Assembly (NCBI RefSeq): GCF_001658005.1
Contig: NZ_CP015987.1
Span: 186,001-250,000, forward strand
From: Sphingobium sp. EP60837
GTDB lineage: Bacteria > Pseudomonadota > Alphaproteobacteria > Sphingomonadales > Sphingomonadaceae
Reading direction: 5' to 3'
Length of the DNA: 64,000 nucleotides
A model generated the notes under the pieces. The model ran no database searches and was not told where the DNA came from. It saw nothing but the letters and a program-made list of their open reading frames with translations. Each line of letters starts with the position of its first letter. The first letter of the stretch is position 1. Both the position numbers and the translations under genes were made by a program. Positions 37,255-46,204 of this stretch are shown piece after piece.

Positions 37255-38388
37255 ATGGCTATATATCCTGTCGTTATTTATGGAGCGAGCGGCTACACTG
37301 GCATGTTGGTGATGGATTGGCTCATCGACCAGAATATCCCGTTCACCGCAGTGGCGCGCAATGTCGAACGCGCTAAAGAGATGATGGCTCAGCGTGTTGT
37401 TCGCCTCGAGTCAGCAACCTATGAGCTGGTCGAATGCAGTCATGACGTTGACGAGCTGACAAAGGTCTTCAACGGCGCTCGCGTTGTCTGCAACACAGTT
37501 GGACCATTCAATAACTTTGGAATTACAGCCGTCCAAGCTTCGCTGAACGCCGGATGTCACTACATTGATACGACGGGCGAACAGATGTTCATGCGACAGG
37601 TCCGCGATGAATATGGCGAACTCTATCGCCAGGCCGGTTTGCTTGTCTCGCCGTCGGTGGCCTACATGTACACCTTCGCGGAAATCGCGGCCGAACTTGC
37701 TCTTGAGATCCCAGGCATCGATGCCCTTGAAACTGCAACGTTGTGCAGAGGTCCACGCGGCAACACCTCGGGCGTGACCGTTGGGTCGACGGCCACAATC
37801 TTTGGCGGGTATCAGTATGAAGCTCAGTATCTTTGGGAAAACCAGCTGGTCGCCTACGATGCCTCCGCGTCGTTCAATATTGTCTCCCCCGACTTCTTCG
37901 AACCGGTTTTCTGCTTGCCTTGGGGAGGAACTTCTCTTCCCGTCTATTTTGAGCATGATCCTCGCGTCCGAAGCTGTGTTTCCGCAGTAGGATTCTACGA
38001 TACAAAAGTAATGCGCGCGGTTCATGCCTTCGGCGCGAAATGGGAAGAGGAATACAAGCATCTTTCCAAGGATCAGCAAGATGCCGTGATCAATGGCGTC
38101 GTGGAGTCGACCACGCCGACCATGCCGCCGCGCGAACGCACAACGTTACAGCGAACCGTGGATTTCGCCATCGGCCGCGGTAACCTTGGAGCGGTACGGG
38201 CGACTATCCACGGGCAAACCCCCTATATCTCCACCGGGGCCTTGCAGGCGGCTGCTGTTGTCAAGCTGCTCGAAAACGACACAGCCAAGGTCGGTTTCGC
38301 CTCTGGTTCAAAGGCGCTTGGCCACCGCTACCTCCTTGGATTCCTTGAGCAGCGCGGCTTAGCTCGCGCCACTGTCTCGCAGCTCTGA
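37255..38388 (+). CDS. saccharopine dehydrogenase-like NAD(P)-dependent reductase
   Basis: This 377-residue protein begins with a Rossmann motif YPVVIYGASGYTGMLVMDWL, then AVARNVERAKEMM, NTVGPFNNFGITAVQASLNAGCHYIDTTGEQMFM, as in the saccharopine dehydrogenase / trans-acting enoyl reductase family. That family includes lysine-pathway enzymes and reductases acting on lipid-linked enoyl groups. The start at 37255 (MAIYPVV) has GAGGAATG upstream; an earlier in-frame start would overlap the dehydrogenase. It is 34 bp after the acyl-CoA dehydrogenase and 8 bp before the ligase. It might form or reduce a C=N or C=C bond; the substrate is unknown. Confidence 0.78.
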   Translation: MAIYPVVIYGASGYTGMLVMDWLIDQNIPFTAVARNVERAKEMMAQRVVRLESATYELVECSHDVDELTKVFNGARVVCNTVGPFNNFGITAVQASLNAGCHYIDTTGEQMFMRQVRDEYGELYRQAGLLVSPSVAYMYTFAEIAAELALEIPGIDALETATLCRGPRGNTSGVTVGSTATIFGGYQYEAQYLWENQLVAYDASASFNIVSPDFFEPVFCLPWGGTSLPVYFEHDPRVRSCVSAVGFYDTKVMRAVHAFGAKWEEEYKHLSKDQQDAVINGVVESTTPTMPPRERTTLQRTVDFAIGRGNLGAVRATIHGQTPYISTGALQAAAVVKLLENDTAKVGFASGSKALGHRYLLGFLEQRGLARATVSQL

Positions 38389-38396
38389 GCCGTACA

Positions 38397-39956
38397 ATGG
38401 GGATTATCGACTTTTTCGACCGTGGCTGGCGGATCAACCCCGAAGGGGTGGCCTATATCCAGGACGACCAGCGCTTCACCTTTGACGAAGTGAGAGCACT
38501 GTCATGCAAGATTGCCAACGCGCTCTTGGCGCAGCGCTTGCCTAAAGAGACCAAGGGCGCGATCTGGGCTTCCAATGATGTCACGGCGTGGACCTGCGCG
38601 TTGGGCCTGTGGCGTGCGAATATGTGCTGGATTCCAGTGGGTGCCCGCAACAGCATCGAGGAGAATGGGTATATCCTCGATGCCTTCGATTGCGAAGTCC
38701 TGTTCTTCCAGAAAGCCTTCGCAGCGGCTGTGGAAGCGCTGCGTCCTCAACTCCCGAAGGTGCGCTTCTGGATTTGTTTGGACGGAGAACTGGCAGACGC
38801 GCCTTCGCTTGAAAGCTGGATCAAGGACCATCCCGTGACGGCTCCACAGGTGGATTATGCGCTCGACGATGTCGTGGCGGTGTCGCCCACTGGCGGCACT
38901 ACCGGGAAGCCTAAAGGCGTGATGAACACTCATCGCAGCGTCCAGACTTTCGTTGCGCAATTCATGGCTAACTTTCCCTATTCTGCTGATTCCCCGCCGG
39001 TCAACCTGGCAGCCGCGCCCATGACTCATACGGCCGGTACACTGTCGCTTCCCTGCACAGCCCGTGGCGGAACAGTCGTAATCGTCACGAGCCCGGAGCC
39101 AGCGACGCTGCTTGCGGCTATCGCGCAACACAAGGTGACAGAGCTCTTCCTGCCGCCAACGGTGATCTATCGCCTGCTCGACATTCCCGGGCTGTCCGAG
39201 AAGGTCGATTTCAGCTCGTTGCGTTACTTCCTCTACGGTGCGGCTCCCATGTCCGTCGAGAAGCTCAAGGAGGCCATAGCGACATTTGGACCTATCATGG
39301 CGGAAGCCTATGGACAGACGGAGGCGCCAGCAGGCATTTCGAGCATGCCTCCTGATGAGCATTTGCGCAACGGCGAGATCGCGCCCGACGACCAACTTTC
39401 TTCAGTGGGCCGACCCAACATCCTTACACGCGTCGAAATCATGGATGATAATGGCAGGATTTTGGGCCCCGGGGAGTCTGGAGAGATCTGCGTGCGCGGC
39501 GATATCGTCATGAAGGGTTATTACAAGGATCCGGAGAAAACAGCTGAAACAATTGTCGACGGGTGGCTGCATACCGGCGACATCGGCTTCATCGATAAAC
39601 GCGGCTATCTGCACATCACCGATCGCAAGAAGGACATGATCATAACCGGTGGCTTCAACGTCTATCCAAGCGAGGTCGAGCAGCTTCTGTGGAGCCATCC
39701 TGCCGTGCAGGATTGCGCAGTGATCGGCGTCCCAGACGAACAATGGGGTGAAGCTGTCAAGGCTGTGGTCGAACTGAACAGGGGGCAAGCGGTTCAGGCC
39801 GACGAACTGATTGCGCTGTGCAAGTCAAAACTCGGATCGGTTAAGGCTCCTAAGAGCATCGACTTCATTGACGCCCTGCCGCGCAGTCCCGTCGGCAAGG
39901 TGCTCAAGAAGGACCTCCGCGTCCGGTACTGGGAAGGCGCAGGTCGGCAAATCTGA
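38397..39956 (+). CDS. acyl-CoA synthetase (AMP-forming)
   Basis: This 519-residue class I adenylate-forming ligase has the phosphate loop SPTGGTTGKPKGV (about 163-175), the A5-like AEAYGQTEAP, the A7/A8 hinge WLHTGDIGFIDKRGYLHITDRKKDMIITGGFNVYPSEVE, and the A10 lysine SPVGKVLKKDLR near the C-terminus. It would activate a carboxylic acid with ATP to the acyl-CoA and so supply the operon's dehydrogenases and thiolase. The start is 8 bp after the preceding stop. Acid specificity cannot be read from the sequence. Confidence 0.92.
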   Translation: MGIIDFFDRGWRINPEGVAYIQDDQRFTFDEVRALSCKIANALLAQRLPKETKGAIWASNDVTAWTCALGLWRANMCWIPVGARNSIEENGYILDAFDCEVLFFQKAFAAAVEALRPQLPKVRFWICLDGELADAPSLESWIKDHPVTAPQVDYALDDVVAVSPTGGTTGKPKGVMNTHRSVQTFVAQFMANFPYSADSPPVNLAAAPMTHTAGTLSLPCTARGGTVVIVTSPEPATLLAAIAQHKVTELFLPPTVIYRLLDIPGLSEKVDFSSLRYFLYGAAPMSVEKLKEAIATFGPIMAEAYGQTEAPAGISSMPPDEHLRNGEIAPDDQLSSVGRPNILTRVEIMDDNGRILGPGESGEICVRGDIVMKGYYKDPEKTAETIVDGWLHTGDIGFIDKRGYLHITDRKKDMIITGGFNVYPSEVEQLLWSHPAVQDCAVIGVPDEQWGEAVKAVVELNRGQAVQADELIALCKSKLGSVKAPKSIDFIDALPRSPVGKVLKKDLRVRYWEGAGRQI

Positions 39957-39974
39957 CCGTCAGGAATTTTACGC

Positions 39975-41213
39975 ATGGAACCGATTTACATTGCCGGTAT
40001 CGCGATGACCCAGTTTGGGCGTCACATGGACCGGAGCCTTCAGCATCTAGCGAAGGAAGCGCTGGATGGCGCGCTAAAGGATGCAGGTGCTCGCCACGCT
40101 GATATTGGGACCGCTTATTATGCCGGTATCACGAATGGCCCCCTTCAAGGCCAACATTCAATTTCAGGGCAAGTAGTTTTGAGCAAAATCGGGATTGAAG
40201 GTGTTCCGATCTTCAATCTGGAAAATGCCTGTGCAACGGGAAGTTCTGCGATCAATCTCGCCGTTCAGAGCCTGCGTGCAGGCACGACCGACATCGCATT
40301 GGCTCTCGGCGTCGAGAAGATGAATGTGCCCGATAAAAGCAAAGCGTTCGCCTTGTTTGAAACGGGCTGGGACGTATCGCAGGCTGACGAGACTTATGCC
40401 CGCCTTGTCGCAATGGGCGAAGGCATTGAAGTGCCGGCGGGCACGGAGTCGGACAAGCCCTACAGCCGTTTCATGGCCATCTATGCCGCCTGGTGCCGTT
40501 GGCATATGAAGAGCTTTGGCACTACGCAGCGCCAAATTGCCGCTGTTTGTGCCAAAAATCATCAGCACTCAGTGCACAATCCTTGGTCGCAATTCCGCAA
40601 GTCCTTCACCATCGATGAGGTGCTCGCGGCGCCGCCTATCACCTATCCTCTCACCCTACCCATGTGTGCGCCTATGACAGATGGCGCGGCTGCAGCGATC
40701 TTATGCACTGAAGAGGGTCTGAGTCGGATCGGGGCTGATCGACCGCGCTGCGTCCGCATTGCCGCGAGCGTGATGCGGAGTTTTACACACAGGCGCGAGG
40801 ACGAGCCGCAAAAGCATGTCAGTGCCCTGGCTGCGCGCCAGGCTTATGAGTTGGCTGGGCTCGGTCCGGAAGACATTGACGTCGCGGAGGTCCATGATGC
40901 GACGGCCATGGGGGAAATCCTGCAAGTCGAGAATCTGGGGCTTGCGTCGCTAGGGCAGGGCGGACCTTGCGCTGAACGCGGCGACTTCAGTCTTGGCGGT
41001 CGAGTTCCCGTCAATCCGTCGGGCGGATTGGAATCGAAAGGGCATCCATTGGGTGCAACAGGGATTGGCCAGCTCTTCGAGCTGACCACTCAACTCCGCG
41101 GCGAGGCCGGCGCGCGCCAGGTCGAAGGTGCACGCGTCGCCATACAGGAAAATGGCGGCGGGTTGCTGGGGATCGAGGAAGCTGCGGTGGCGGTTCACAT
41201 CCTCACCCGATGA
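39975..41213 (+). CDS. thiolase, SCP2-like
   Basis: This 412-residue thiolase-fold enzyme of the SCP2/lipid-transfer-like group has nucleophile C86 (NLENACATGSSA). The NEAF motif is replaced by AEVHDATAMGEI, and the GHPLGATG His lies near the C-terminus with NPSGGLESKG before it. The HDAT form is typical of thiolases that act on branched or steroid-type 3-oxoacyl-CoAs. AGGAA precedes the ATG. It differs from the classical thiolase at 26516, so the pathway has two thiolytic steps of different specificity, by inference. Confidence 0.88.
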   Translation: MEPIYIAGIAMTQFGRHMDRSLQHLAKEALDGALKDAGARHADIGTAYYAGITNGPLQGQHSISGQVVLSKIGIEGVPIFNLENACATGSSAINLAVQSLRAGTTDIALALGVEKMNVPDKSKAFALFETGWDVSQADETYARLVAMGEGIEVPAGTESDKPYSRFMAIYAAWCRWHMKSFGTTQRQIAAVCAKNHQHSVHNPWSQFRKSFTIDEVLAAPPITYPLTLPMCAPMTDGAAAAILCTEEGLSRIGADRPRCVRIAASVMRSFTHRREDEPQKHVSALAARQAYELAGLGPEDIDVAEVHDATAMGEILQVENLGLASLGQGGPCAERGDFSLGGRVPVNPSGGLESKGHPLGATGIGQLFELTTQLRGEAGARQVEGARVAIQENGGGLLGIEEAAVAVHILTR

Positions 41214-41276
41214 TCGGTCATGCGCCGCAATTTAAATAGTCGGGTGAATGGAAGAGCTAATGAAGGGCACGGTTCT

Positions 41277-42626
41277 ATGACAGCGCAGCATGGCAGTTAT
41301 CGTCCAGTCAGCGGGTGGCTTGAACAGCCGCCTGTGCTTCAACCAGAGCTGGACGGCGAAGTCACTGCCGACGTTGTCGTTGTCGGGGCCGGGTTCGCTG
41401 GACTGTCCACTGCGCTAGAATTGGCGTCAACAGGCGCAAATGTCGTCATACTCGAACAGCACTTCGCAGGCTTTGGCGCAAGCGGTCGCAACGCTGGTTA
41501 CTTGGGCGGCGGCCATGGCCTGGAACATGACCTATTTCTGAAACGCGTCGGCATGGATCAGGCGAGGAAGATAATTCGCTTCTATCAGACCGGCGTGTCC
41601 TACGTGGAAGAGAAGCTCGATAAACTTGGGATCGATTGCGATTATCGGGCAACCGGAAATATCAAAGCAGGCATACATCCGAGCCAGGAAAAAAAGCTCC
41701 GGCATAATATGCAGGTCGACATTGAACTCGGTGCACCGGCTCAGTTTCTAGACCGGGGAGACATGCGCGCGCGAGGAATTCCCCCTGCTTTCCAATTTGG
41801 TTATCTGATGAACAATGGAGGCACCCTCGATCCCGGCAAATATGTAATGGGTCTGCGGCGCACGGCAATCGCGGCAGGTGTTAGACTATATGAAAACTCG
41901 GCTCTCCTATCCTATTCGGATGGAGCAACCATCACCTGCTATACCGCCAAAGGGCGCGTCCACGCGCGGTTTCTTGTCTTCGCAACTAATGCATTCACCC
42001 CCCAGTTGGGGTTACTGCAAGACAAGATCGCGACAATGCGGGTCTCTGCCATCGAAACCGAGCCCTTATCACCTGAACAACTCAGCAGCTTGGGCTGGCC
42101 AAACCGCGAAGGTATCATCACCTCGCATCTTGTAATGGAAAGCCATCGTCTCACCGAGCGCAACAGCTTGGTGATCACCACCAAGCGGCTGCGTTACATG
42201 CGTCGCGGGCAGACGCCAAATGTGCCCGATGAGCGCGCCTACAGGGCGCTCACAGTAGCTCTACGGGATCGCTTTCCGACCTTGAATACACTGGGCGTCA
42301 AATTTTGTTGGAGCGGCTATATTTCCTTCGCCCATGATGCGTTGCCAGTCGTGGGTGAAACAGGAGCGCAGCAGAACATTTTCTATACCGCCGGCTGCTC
42401 CGGTCATGGCGTTGGCACTCAATCATTTATCGGCAGGTTGCTTGCCGATCGCATCCGGGGCGCCGAGAATGAACATCTCGCTGCCCTCCGCCATAAAACA
42501 CCTTCGGTCCTACCCGAACCGCTGGAATGGGGAGTCATGTCATCCGTGCTGGGTGCTGCCCACAAGCTTGATGACTGGGTTAATCGAAAAGCTCGATCGT
42601 CTGCGAAAACAGCTCGCGCCGGTTGA
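41277..42626 (+). CDS. FAD-dependent oxidoreductase, DAO/PuuB-like
   Basis: This protein of about 449 residues is a D-amino-acid-oxidase-fold flavoenzyme. The FAD motif is DVVVVGAGFAGLSTALELASTGANVVILEQ, followed by GFGASGRNAGYLGGGHG, as in gamma-glutamylputrescine oxidase and related amine oxidases. The C-terminus has FCWSGYISFAHDALPVVGETGAQQNIFYTAGCSGHGVG. It would oxidise a C-N bond to an imine. The start at 41277 follows AAGGGC; a longer frame from 41220 has no ribosome site. A RidA protein, which hydrolyses imines/enamines, is encoded at the far end of the locus. Confidence 0.88.
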   Translation: MTAQHGSYRPVSGWLEQPPVLQPELDGEVTADVVVVGAGFAGLSTALELASTGANVVILEQHFAGFGASGRNAGYLGGGHGLEHDLFLKRVGMDQARKIIRFYQTGVSYVEEKLDKLGIDCDYRATGNIKAGIHPSQEKKLRHNMQVDIELGAPAQFLDRGDMRARGIPPAFQFGYLMNNGGTLDPGKYVMGLRRTAIAAGVRLYENSALLSYSDGATITCYTAKGRVHARFLVFATNAFTPQLGLLQDKIATMRVSAIETEPLSPEQLSSLGWPNREGIITSHLVMESHRLTERNSLVITTKRLRYMRRGQTPNVPDERAYRALTVALRDRFPTLNTLGVKFCWSGYISFAHDALPVVGETGAQQNIFYTAGCSGHGVGTQSFIGRLLADRIRGAENEHLAALRHKTPSVLPEPLEWGVMSSVLGAAHKLDDWVNRKARSSAKTARAG

Positions 42627-42641
42627 AAAAGGATTGCAATC

Positions 42642-43889
42642 ATGGACTTTTCTATCACCGACCGCGAGACCTACTTCCGAGCTCGCGTCCGCAGCTTCAT
42701 GAACGACGAGGTACGACCGCGGATTGCGGAATGTGCCGCCGAGGTGAACAGCGGTGACCGCTGGGCCGCGCTCCAGACGATCGAACAGCTGAAAGCGAAA
42801 GCAAAGGCCGCGGGTTTATGGAATCTGTTCATGCCGCCGTCGGGAGATCGTGCACTGCTCGATGACAGTTTTGCATTCTCGGGCACGCAGCTCAGCAATG
42901 TCGAATACGCGCTTTGCGCGGAGGAGATGGGCCGCGTCGCCTGGGCATCCGAGGTGTTCAACTGCTCAGCGCCCGATACGGGCAATATGGAAGTGCTTTA
43001 CCGTTATGGCACGCGAGTGCAGAAGGATCGTTGGCTAAAGCCGCTGATGGAGGGAGCAATCCGCTCCGCCTTCTTGATGACGGAACCGGAGGTGGCGTCG
43101 TCCGATGCCACTAACATCCGCACTTCCATCGTCCGTGACGGCGATCACTATGTCATCAATGGCCGCAAATGGTGGTCCTCCGGCGCAGGTGATCCGCGCT
43201 GCAAGGTTGCTATCGTGATGGGCAAGACCAATCCCGAAGCGGAAGCACACAGGCAGCAGGCGATGATTCTCGTCGATCTCGACACGCCTGGCGTCAAAAT
43301 CGAACGGCTGCTATCGGTTTACGGGTATGACCATGCGCCTCACGGCCACGCTGAAATCACACTGACCGATGTACGCGTTCCAATCGAGCACCTTCTATTG
43401 GGTGAAGGGCGAGGATTTGAAATCGCACAGGGGCGGCTTGGACCCGGCCGCATTCATCATTGCATGCGCACCATTGGAGCGGCTGAGGAAGCGCTGCAAC
43501 TGATGGTGAGCCGGCTCCTTGCAAGAACCGCTTTTGGAAAGCGGATAGCCGATCATTCGCTATGGGAAGAACGGGTCGCCCGGGCGCGCATCGACCTGGA
43601 AATGACGCGCCTGCTTTGCCTGAAGGCCGCTGACATGATGGATCGCGCTGGCAATAAGGCAGCAAGAAATGAAATCGCGATGATCAAGGTGCAGGCGCCT
43701 CAAATGGCGCTGCGGATTATCGATGATGCGGTGCAAGCGTTTGGAGGTGCCGGCGTCTCAGAAGACTTCACGCTAGCGGCCGAATGGGCGAACATTCGCG
43801 CGCTTCGGCTCGCCGATGGCCCGGACGAGGTTCACATTCGTGCGATCGCAAGATCTGAGTTCCGTCGCGTCAAGGATGCCAGCCAATGA
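42642..43889 (+). CDS. acyl-CoA dehydrogenase, ACAD10/11-like
   Basis: This 415-residue acyl-CoA dehydrogenase starts [21 protein letters not shown], has [39 protein letters not shown], and ends [31 protein letters not shown], where GPDE holds the likely catalytic Glu. The text resembles the dehydrogenases paired with APH-type kinases (ACAD10/11 in animals, LvaC in Pseudomonas). Its stop overlaps the kinase start by four bases. In characterised pairs the kinase phosphorylates a 4-hydroxyacyl-CoA and the dehydrogenase-fold partner removes phosphate to give the enoyl-CoA. Here that role is inferred. Confidence 0.9.
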   Translation: MDFSITDRETYFRARVRSFMNDEVRPRIAECAAEVNSGDRWAALQTIEQLKAKAKAAGLWNLFMPPSGDRALLDDSFAFSGTQLSNVEYALCAEEMGRVAWASEVFNCSAPDTGNMEVLYRYGTRVQKDRWLKPLMEGAIRSAFLMTEPEVASSDATNIRTSIVRDGDHYVINGRKWWSSGAGDPRCKVAIVMGKTNPEAEAHRQQAMILVDLDTPGVKIERLLSVYGYDHAPHGHAEITLTDVRVPIEHLLLGEGRGFEIAQGRLGPGRIHHCMRTIGAAEEALQLMVSRLLARTAFGKRIADHSLWEERVARARIDLEMTRLLCLKAADMMDRAGNKAARNEIAMIKVQAPQMALRIIDDAVQAFGGAGVSEDFTLAAEWANIRALRLADGPDEVHIRAIARSEFRRVKDASQ

Positions 43890-44908
43890 GCGACCTCGAT
43901 GACAAAGCGCTCCGTGTTTGGCTTGCAAGGACGTTGTCAAACTTCGACGGCATAGTGAGCTTCGAGAAGTTCGCGGGCGGCCAGTCCAATCCAACCTACC
44001 GCGTCTCTTTATCGACAGGTGCTTACGTATTGCGCCGCAAGCCCTTTGGTCCGCTTTTGCCATCCGCTCATGCGATCGAGAGGGAGTTTCGCCTGCTGTA
44101 CGCGCTCCATCCGCTCGGCTTCCCTGTCCCACGCCCGATCGCCCTGTGCGAGGACCAGGAGGTCATCGGAGCTGCCTTTTATCTGATGGAAATGATTGAG
44201 GGTCGAACCTATTGGAACGGATCGTTGTCGGAGGTGCCCCGTACCGAACGGAAGGCCTATTATGAGGCAATGATCGACACCCTGGCGCAGTTGCATAGCA
44301 TCGATGTCGGAACGGCTGGGCTGACGGATTTTGGTCGGCCCGGCAACTATTTTGCGCGTCAGGTGGAGCGATGGACAAAGCAATATCGGGCTGCTCAAAC
44401 TGAGCACATACCCGAAATGGAGAAGCTGATCGATTGGCTTCCCAAAACCATCCCACAGCAGAGTCGCAGTTCAATCATTCATGGCGATTACCGTATCGAC
44501 AACCTCATCTACGCACCGCAGACGCCGTCTGTATGCGCAGTGCTGGACTGGGAACTCGCCACTATCGGCGATCCTCTGGCCGACTTCGCCTATCTCGCGA
44601 TGAACTGGATCATGCCCGTTGACGGTCGAGCCGGTCTCTCTGGTCTTGATCTTGAAGCGGAGGGAATACCCTCATTGGATGAAGTGGTCGCCCGATATTG
44701 CGCAGCTACCGGGCGAGACACCCTTCCCGACCTAAACTGGTATTTTGCCTATAATCTTTTCCGATTGGCAGGCATCGTACAAGGCATCAAGCGACGTGTC
44801 CTCGACGGCAATGCATCGAGCGCGCAAGCCGAAGCCATGGCAGCCAAAGTGATCCCTCTGGCCAGTGCGGCTTGGGCAGAAGCGCTTCGAGCCGGGGCTG
44901 GAAACTAA
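43886..44908 (+). CDS. phosphotransferase family protein (APH fold), LvaA/ACAD10-kinase-like
   Basis: This 340-residue protein has an aminoglycoside-phosphotransferase-type kinase fold. [12 protein letters not shown] is the nucleotide loop, YVLRRKPFG holds the ATP-binding Lys, [13 protein letters not shown] (Brenner motif, catalytic Asp and Asn) and [21 protein letters not shown] (metal-binding Asp) follow. The [10 protein letters not shown] hinge and [19 protein letters not shown] are typical of the bacterial acyl-CoA-linked kinases, not antibiotic kinases. It overlaps the dehydrogenase by ATGA and is 10 bp before an SDR. A 4-hydroxyacyl-CoA kinase role is the best inference. Confidence 0.88.
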   Translation: MSDLDDKALRVWLARTLSNFDGIVSFEKFAGGQSNPTYRVSLSTGAYVLRRKPFGPLLPSAHAIEREFRLLYALHPLGFPVPRPIALCEDQEVIGAAFYLMEMIEGRTYWNGSLSEVPRTERKAYYEAMIDTLAQLHSIDVGTAGLTDFGRPGNYFARQVERWTKQYRAAQTEHIPEMEKLIDWLPKTIPQQSRSSIIHGDYRIDNLIYAPQTPSVCAVLDWELATIGDPLADFAYLAMNWIMPVDGRAGLSGLDLEAEGIPSLDEVVARYCAATGRDTLPDLNWYFAYNLFRLAGIVQGIKRRVLDGNASSAQAEAMAAKVIPLASAAWAEALRAGAGN

Positions 44909-44918
44909 AAGGATTTTT

Positions 44919-45695
44919 ATGAAGCTTTTTGATTTGACCGGCAAAGTCGCGATCATTACCGGATCGTCGCGGGGAATAGGTCGCGCCATTGCTGAAGCTT
45001 ATGCAGAAGCAGGCGCAAAAGTAGTCATTTCCAGCAGAAAGCAAGGCGCGTGCGATGAGGTGGCTGCCGCCATCAATGAGCGTTATGGAGATGGGCGCGC
45101 GTACGCCATGGCGGCAAGCATTTCCGAAAAGTCGGCGCTGCAGGCACTAGTTAGCCGGACCGAACGCCATTTCGGCCAAATTGACCTGCTCGTCTGCAAT
45201 GCAGCGACTAATCCCTATTACGGCCCTATGGCAGGTATCAGTGACGAACAGTTCCGCAAAATTTTCGAAAACAATGTCTTAGCCAATCATTGGCTGATCG
45301 GCATGGTCTCGCCAGGGATGACCGCGCGAAAGGATGGTTCGATCGTCATAGTCTCGTCGATCGGAGGCCTGCTCGGATCCGACGTCATCGGAGCATATAA
45401 TATCTCGAAAGCGGCCGACTTTCAGTTGGTCCGCAACCTGTCAGTAGAGTTAGGGAAACACAATATACGCGTGAACGCCATTGCTCCTGGCGTCATTCGC
45501 ACCGACTTTGCCCGCGCCCTTTGGGAAAATCCCGAGGCCGAAGCAGCGCTTCGACACGCGACACCGCTCGGCCGTATTGGAGAACCGGATGAAGTTGCGG
45601 GGGCTGCCGTTTTCCTGGCTTCCAAGGCAGGCGCCTACGTCACCGGACAAGCCATCGTCGTAGATGGAGGTTCAACAATCAACGCGCATTCCTGA
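44919..45695 (+). CDS. SDR family oxidoreductase
   Basis: This 258-residue classical SDR has TGSSRGIGRAIAEAYAEAG at about 13-31, CNAATNPYYGPM in place of NNAG, and the catalytic IVIVSSIGGLLG...IGAYNISKAADF (Ser, Tyr, Lys). The ending is AYVTGQAIVVDGGSTINA. The start at 44919 follows AAAAGGA and is 10 bp after the kinase stop, so it closes the operon. It may act on a 3-hydroxyacyl-CoA or another alcohol intermediate. The 40-bp palindrome downstream likely ends the transcript. Confidence 0.9.
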   Translation: MKLFDLTGKVAIITGSSRGIGRAIAEAYAEAGAKVVISSRKQGACDEVAAAINERYGDGRAYAMAASISEKSALQALVSRTERHFGQIDLLVCNAATNPYYGPMAGISDEQFRKIFENNVLANHWLIGMVSPGMTARKDGSIVIVSSIGGLLGSDVIGAYNISKAADFQLVRNLSVELGKHNIRVNAIAPGVIRTDFARALWENPEAEAALRHATPLGRIGEPDEVAGAAVFLASKAGAYVTGQAIVVDGGSTINAHS

Positions 45696-45721
45696 ATTTC
45701 GCGGTGAAGTAGTACAACGAC

Positions 45722-45761
45722 GGAGGAGCGCCACACCGAATGTTCGGTGTGGCGCTCCTCC
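45722..45761. terminator. perfect 40-bp palindrome between convergent operons
   Basis: GGAGGAGCGCCACACCGAA and its exact reverse complement face each other around TG (19-bp arms). It lies 26 bp after the SDR stop and 13 bp before the RidA stop on the other strand, so it is placed as a two-way terminator. There is no clear T tract on either side. Confidence 0.7.
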
Positions 45762-45774
45762 AATATCCCTCACT

Positions 45775-46191
45775 CTATTCTTTTCCGGAGCCCAGCACGG
45801 CTACGGCCCGAATTTCAACCAGCAAGCCGGGAACTGCGAGCTGTGTCACGCCTACCGCCGTCCAGGCTGGATAATTTCTCGCAACATATTCGTCTTTGAC
45901 GGCCGAGAAGGCCTCGATTTCGCCATGCAGGTCGATGTGAAAGCTGGTCAACTCAACGATGTCCGCCATAGTGGCGCCAGCCTCTTTCAGTATCGACTCT
46001 ATGGACTGAAACGCGATCCTGGTTTGCGCCACGATCCCATCTGCCGGCTGAAAATTGTTGTTCAGTCCGACTTGTCCGGAAACCCAGATGGAGGATCCCA
46101 CCTTAACGCCCTGGGAGAAATGGTAGTTGTCGTATAGGATCTCGCTGCCCGCTGGATTAATCAGCTCGCGTTGCAAATTACTCGACGTCAT
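45775..46191 (-). CDS. RidA family protein (imine/enamine deaminase)
   Basis: This 138-residue protein belongs to the YjgF/YER057c/UK114 (RidA) family. It has YHFSQGVKVGSSIWVSGQVGLN and AFQSIESILKEAGATMADIVELTSFHID. The ending VPGLLVEIRAVAVLG contains the conserved Arg that binds carboxylate in RidA enzymes. The start at 46191 has GGGGGAGG directly ahead; an upstream in-frame start would overlap the dioxygenase. It follows the phytanoyl-CoA-dioxygenase-like gene by 13 bp. RidA proteins hydrolyse reactive imines, which fits the flavin amine oxidases in the same locus. Confidence 0.9.
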   Translation of the reverse strand: MTSSNLQRELINPAGSEILYDNYHFSQGVKVGSSIWVSGQVGLNNNFQPADGIVAQTRIAFQSIESILKEAGATMADIVELTSFHIDLHGEIEAFSAVKDEYVARNYPAWTAVGVTQLAVPGLLVEIRAVAVLGSGKE

Positions 46192-46204
46192 AGCCCCTCC
46201 CCCT

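Noticed and set aside
43886..44908. Antibiotic-resistance kinase
   Set aside because: The protein has the APH fold, but its overlap with an acyl-CoA dehydrogenase and the operon context point to a catabolic acyl-CoA kinase.
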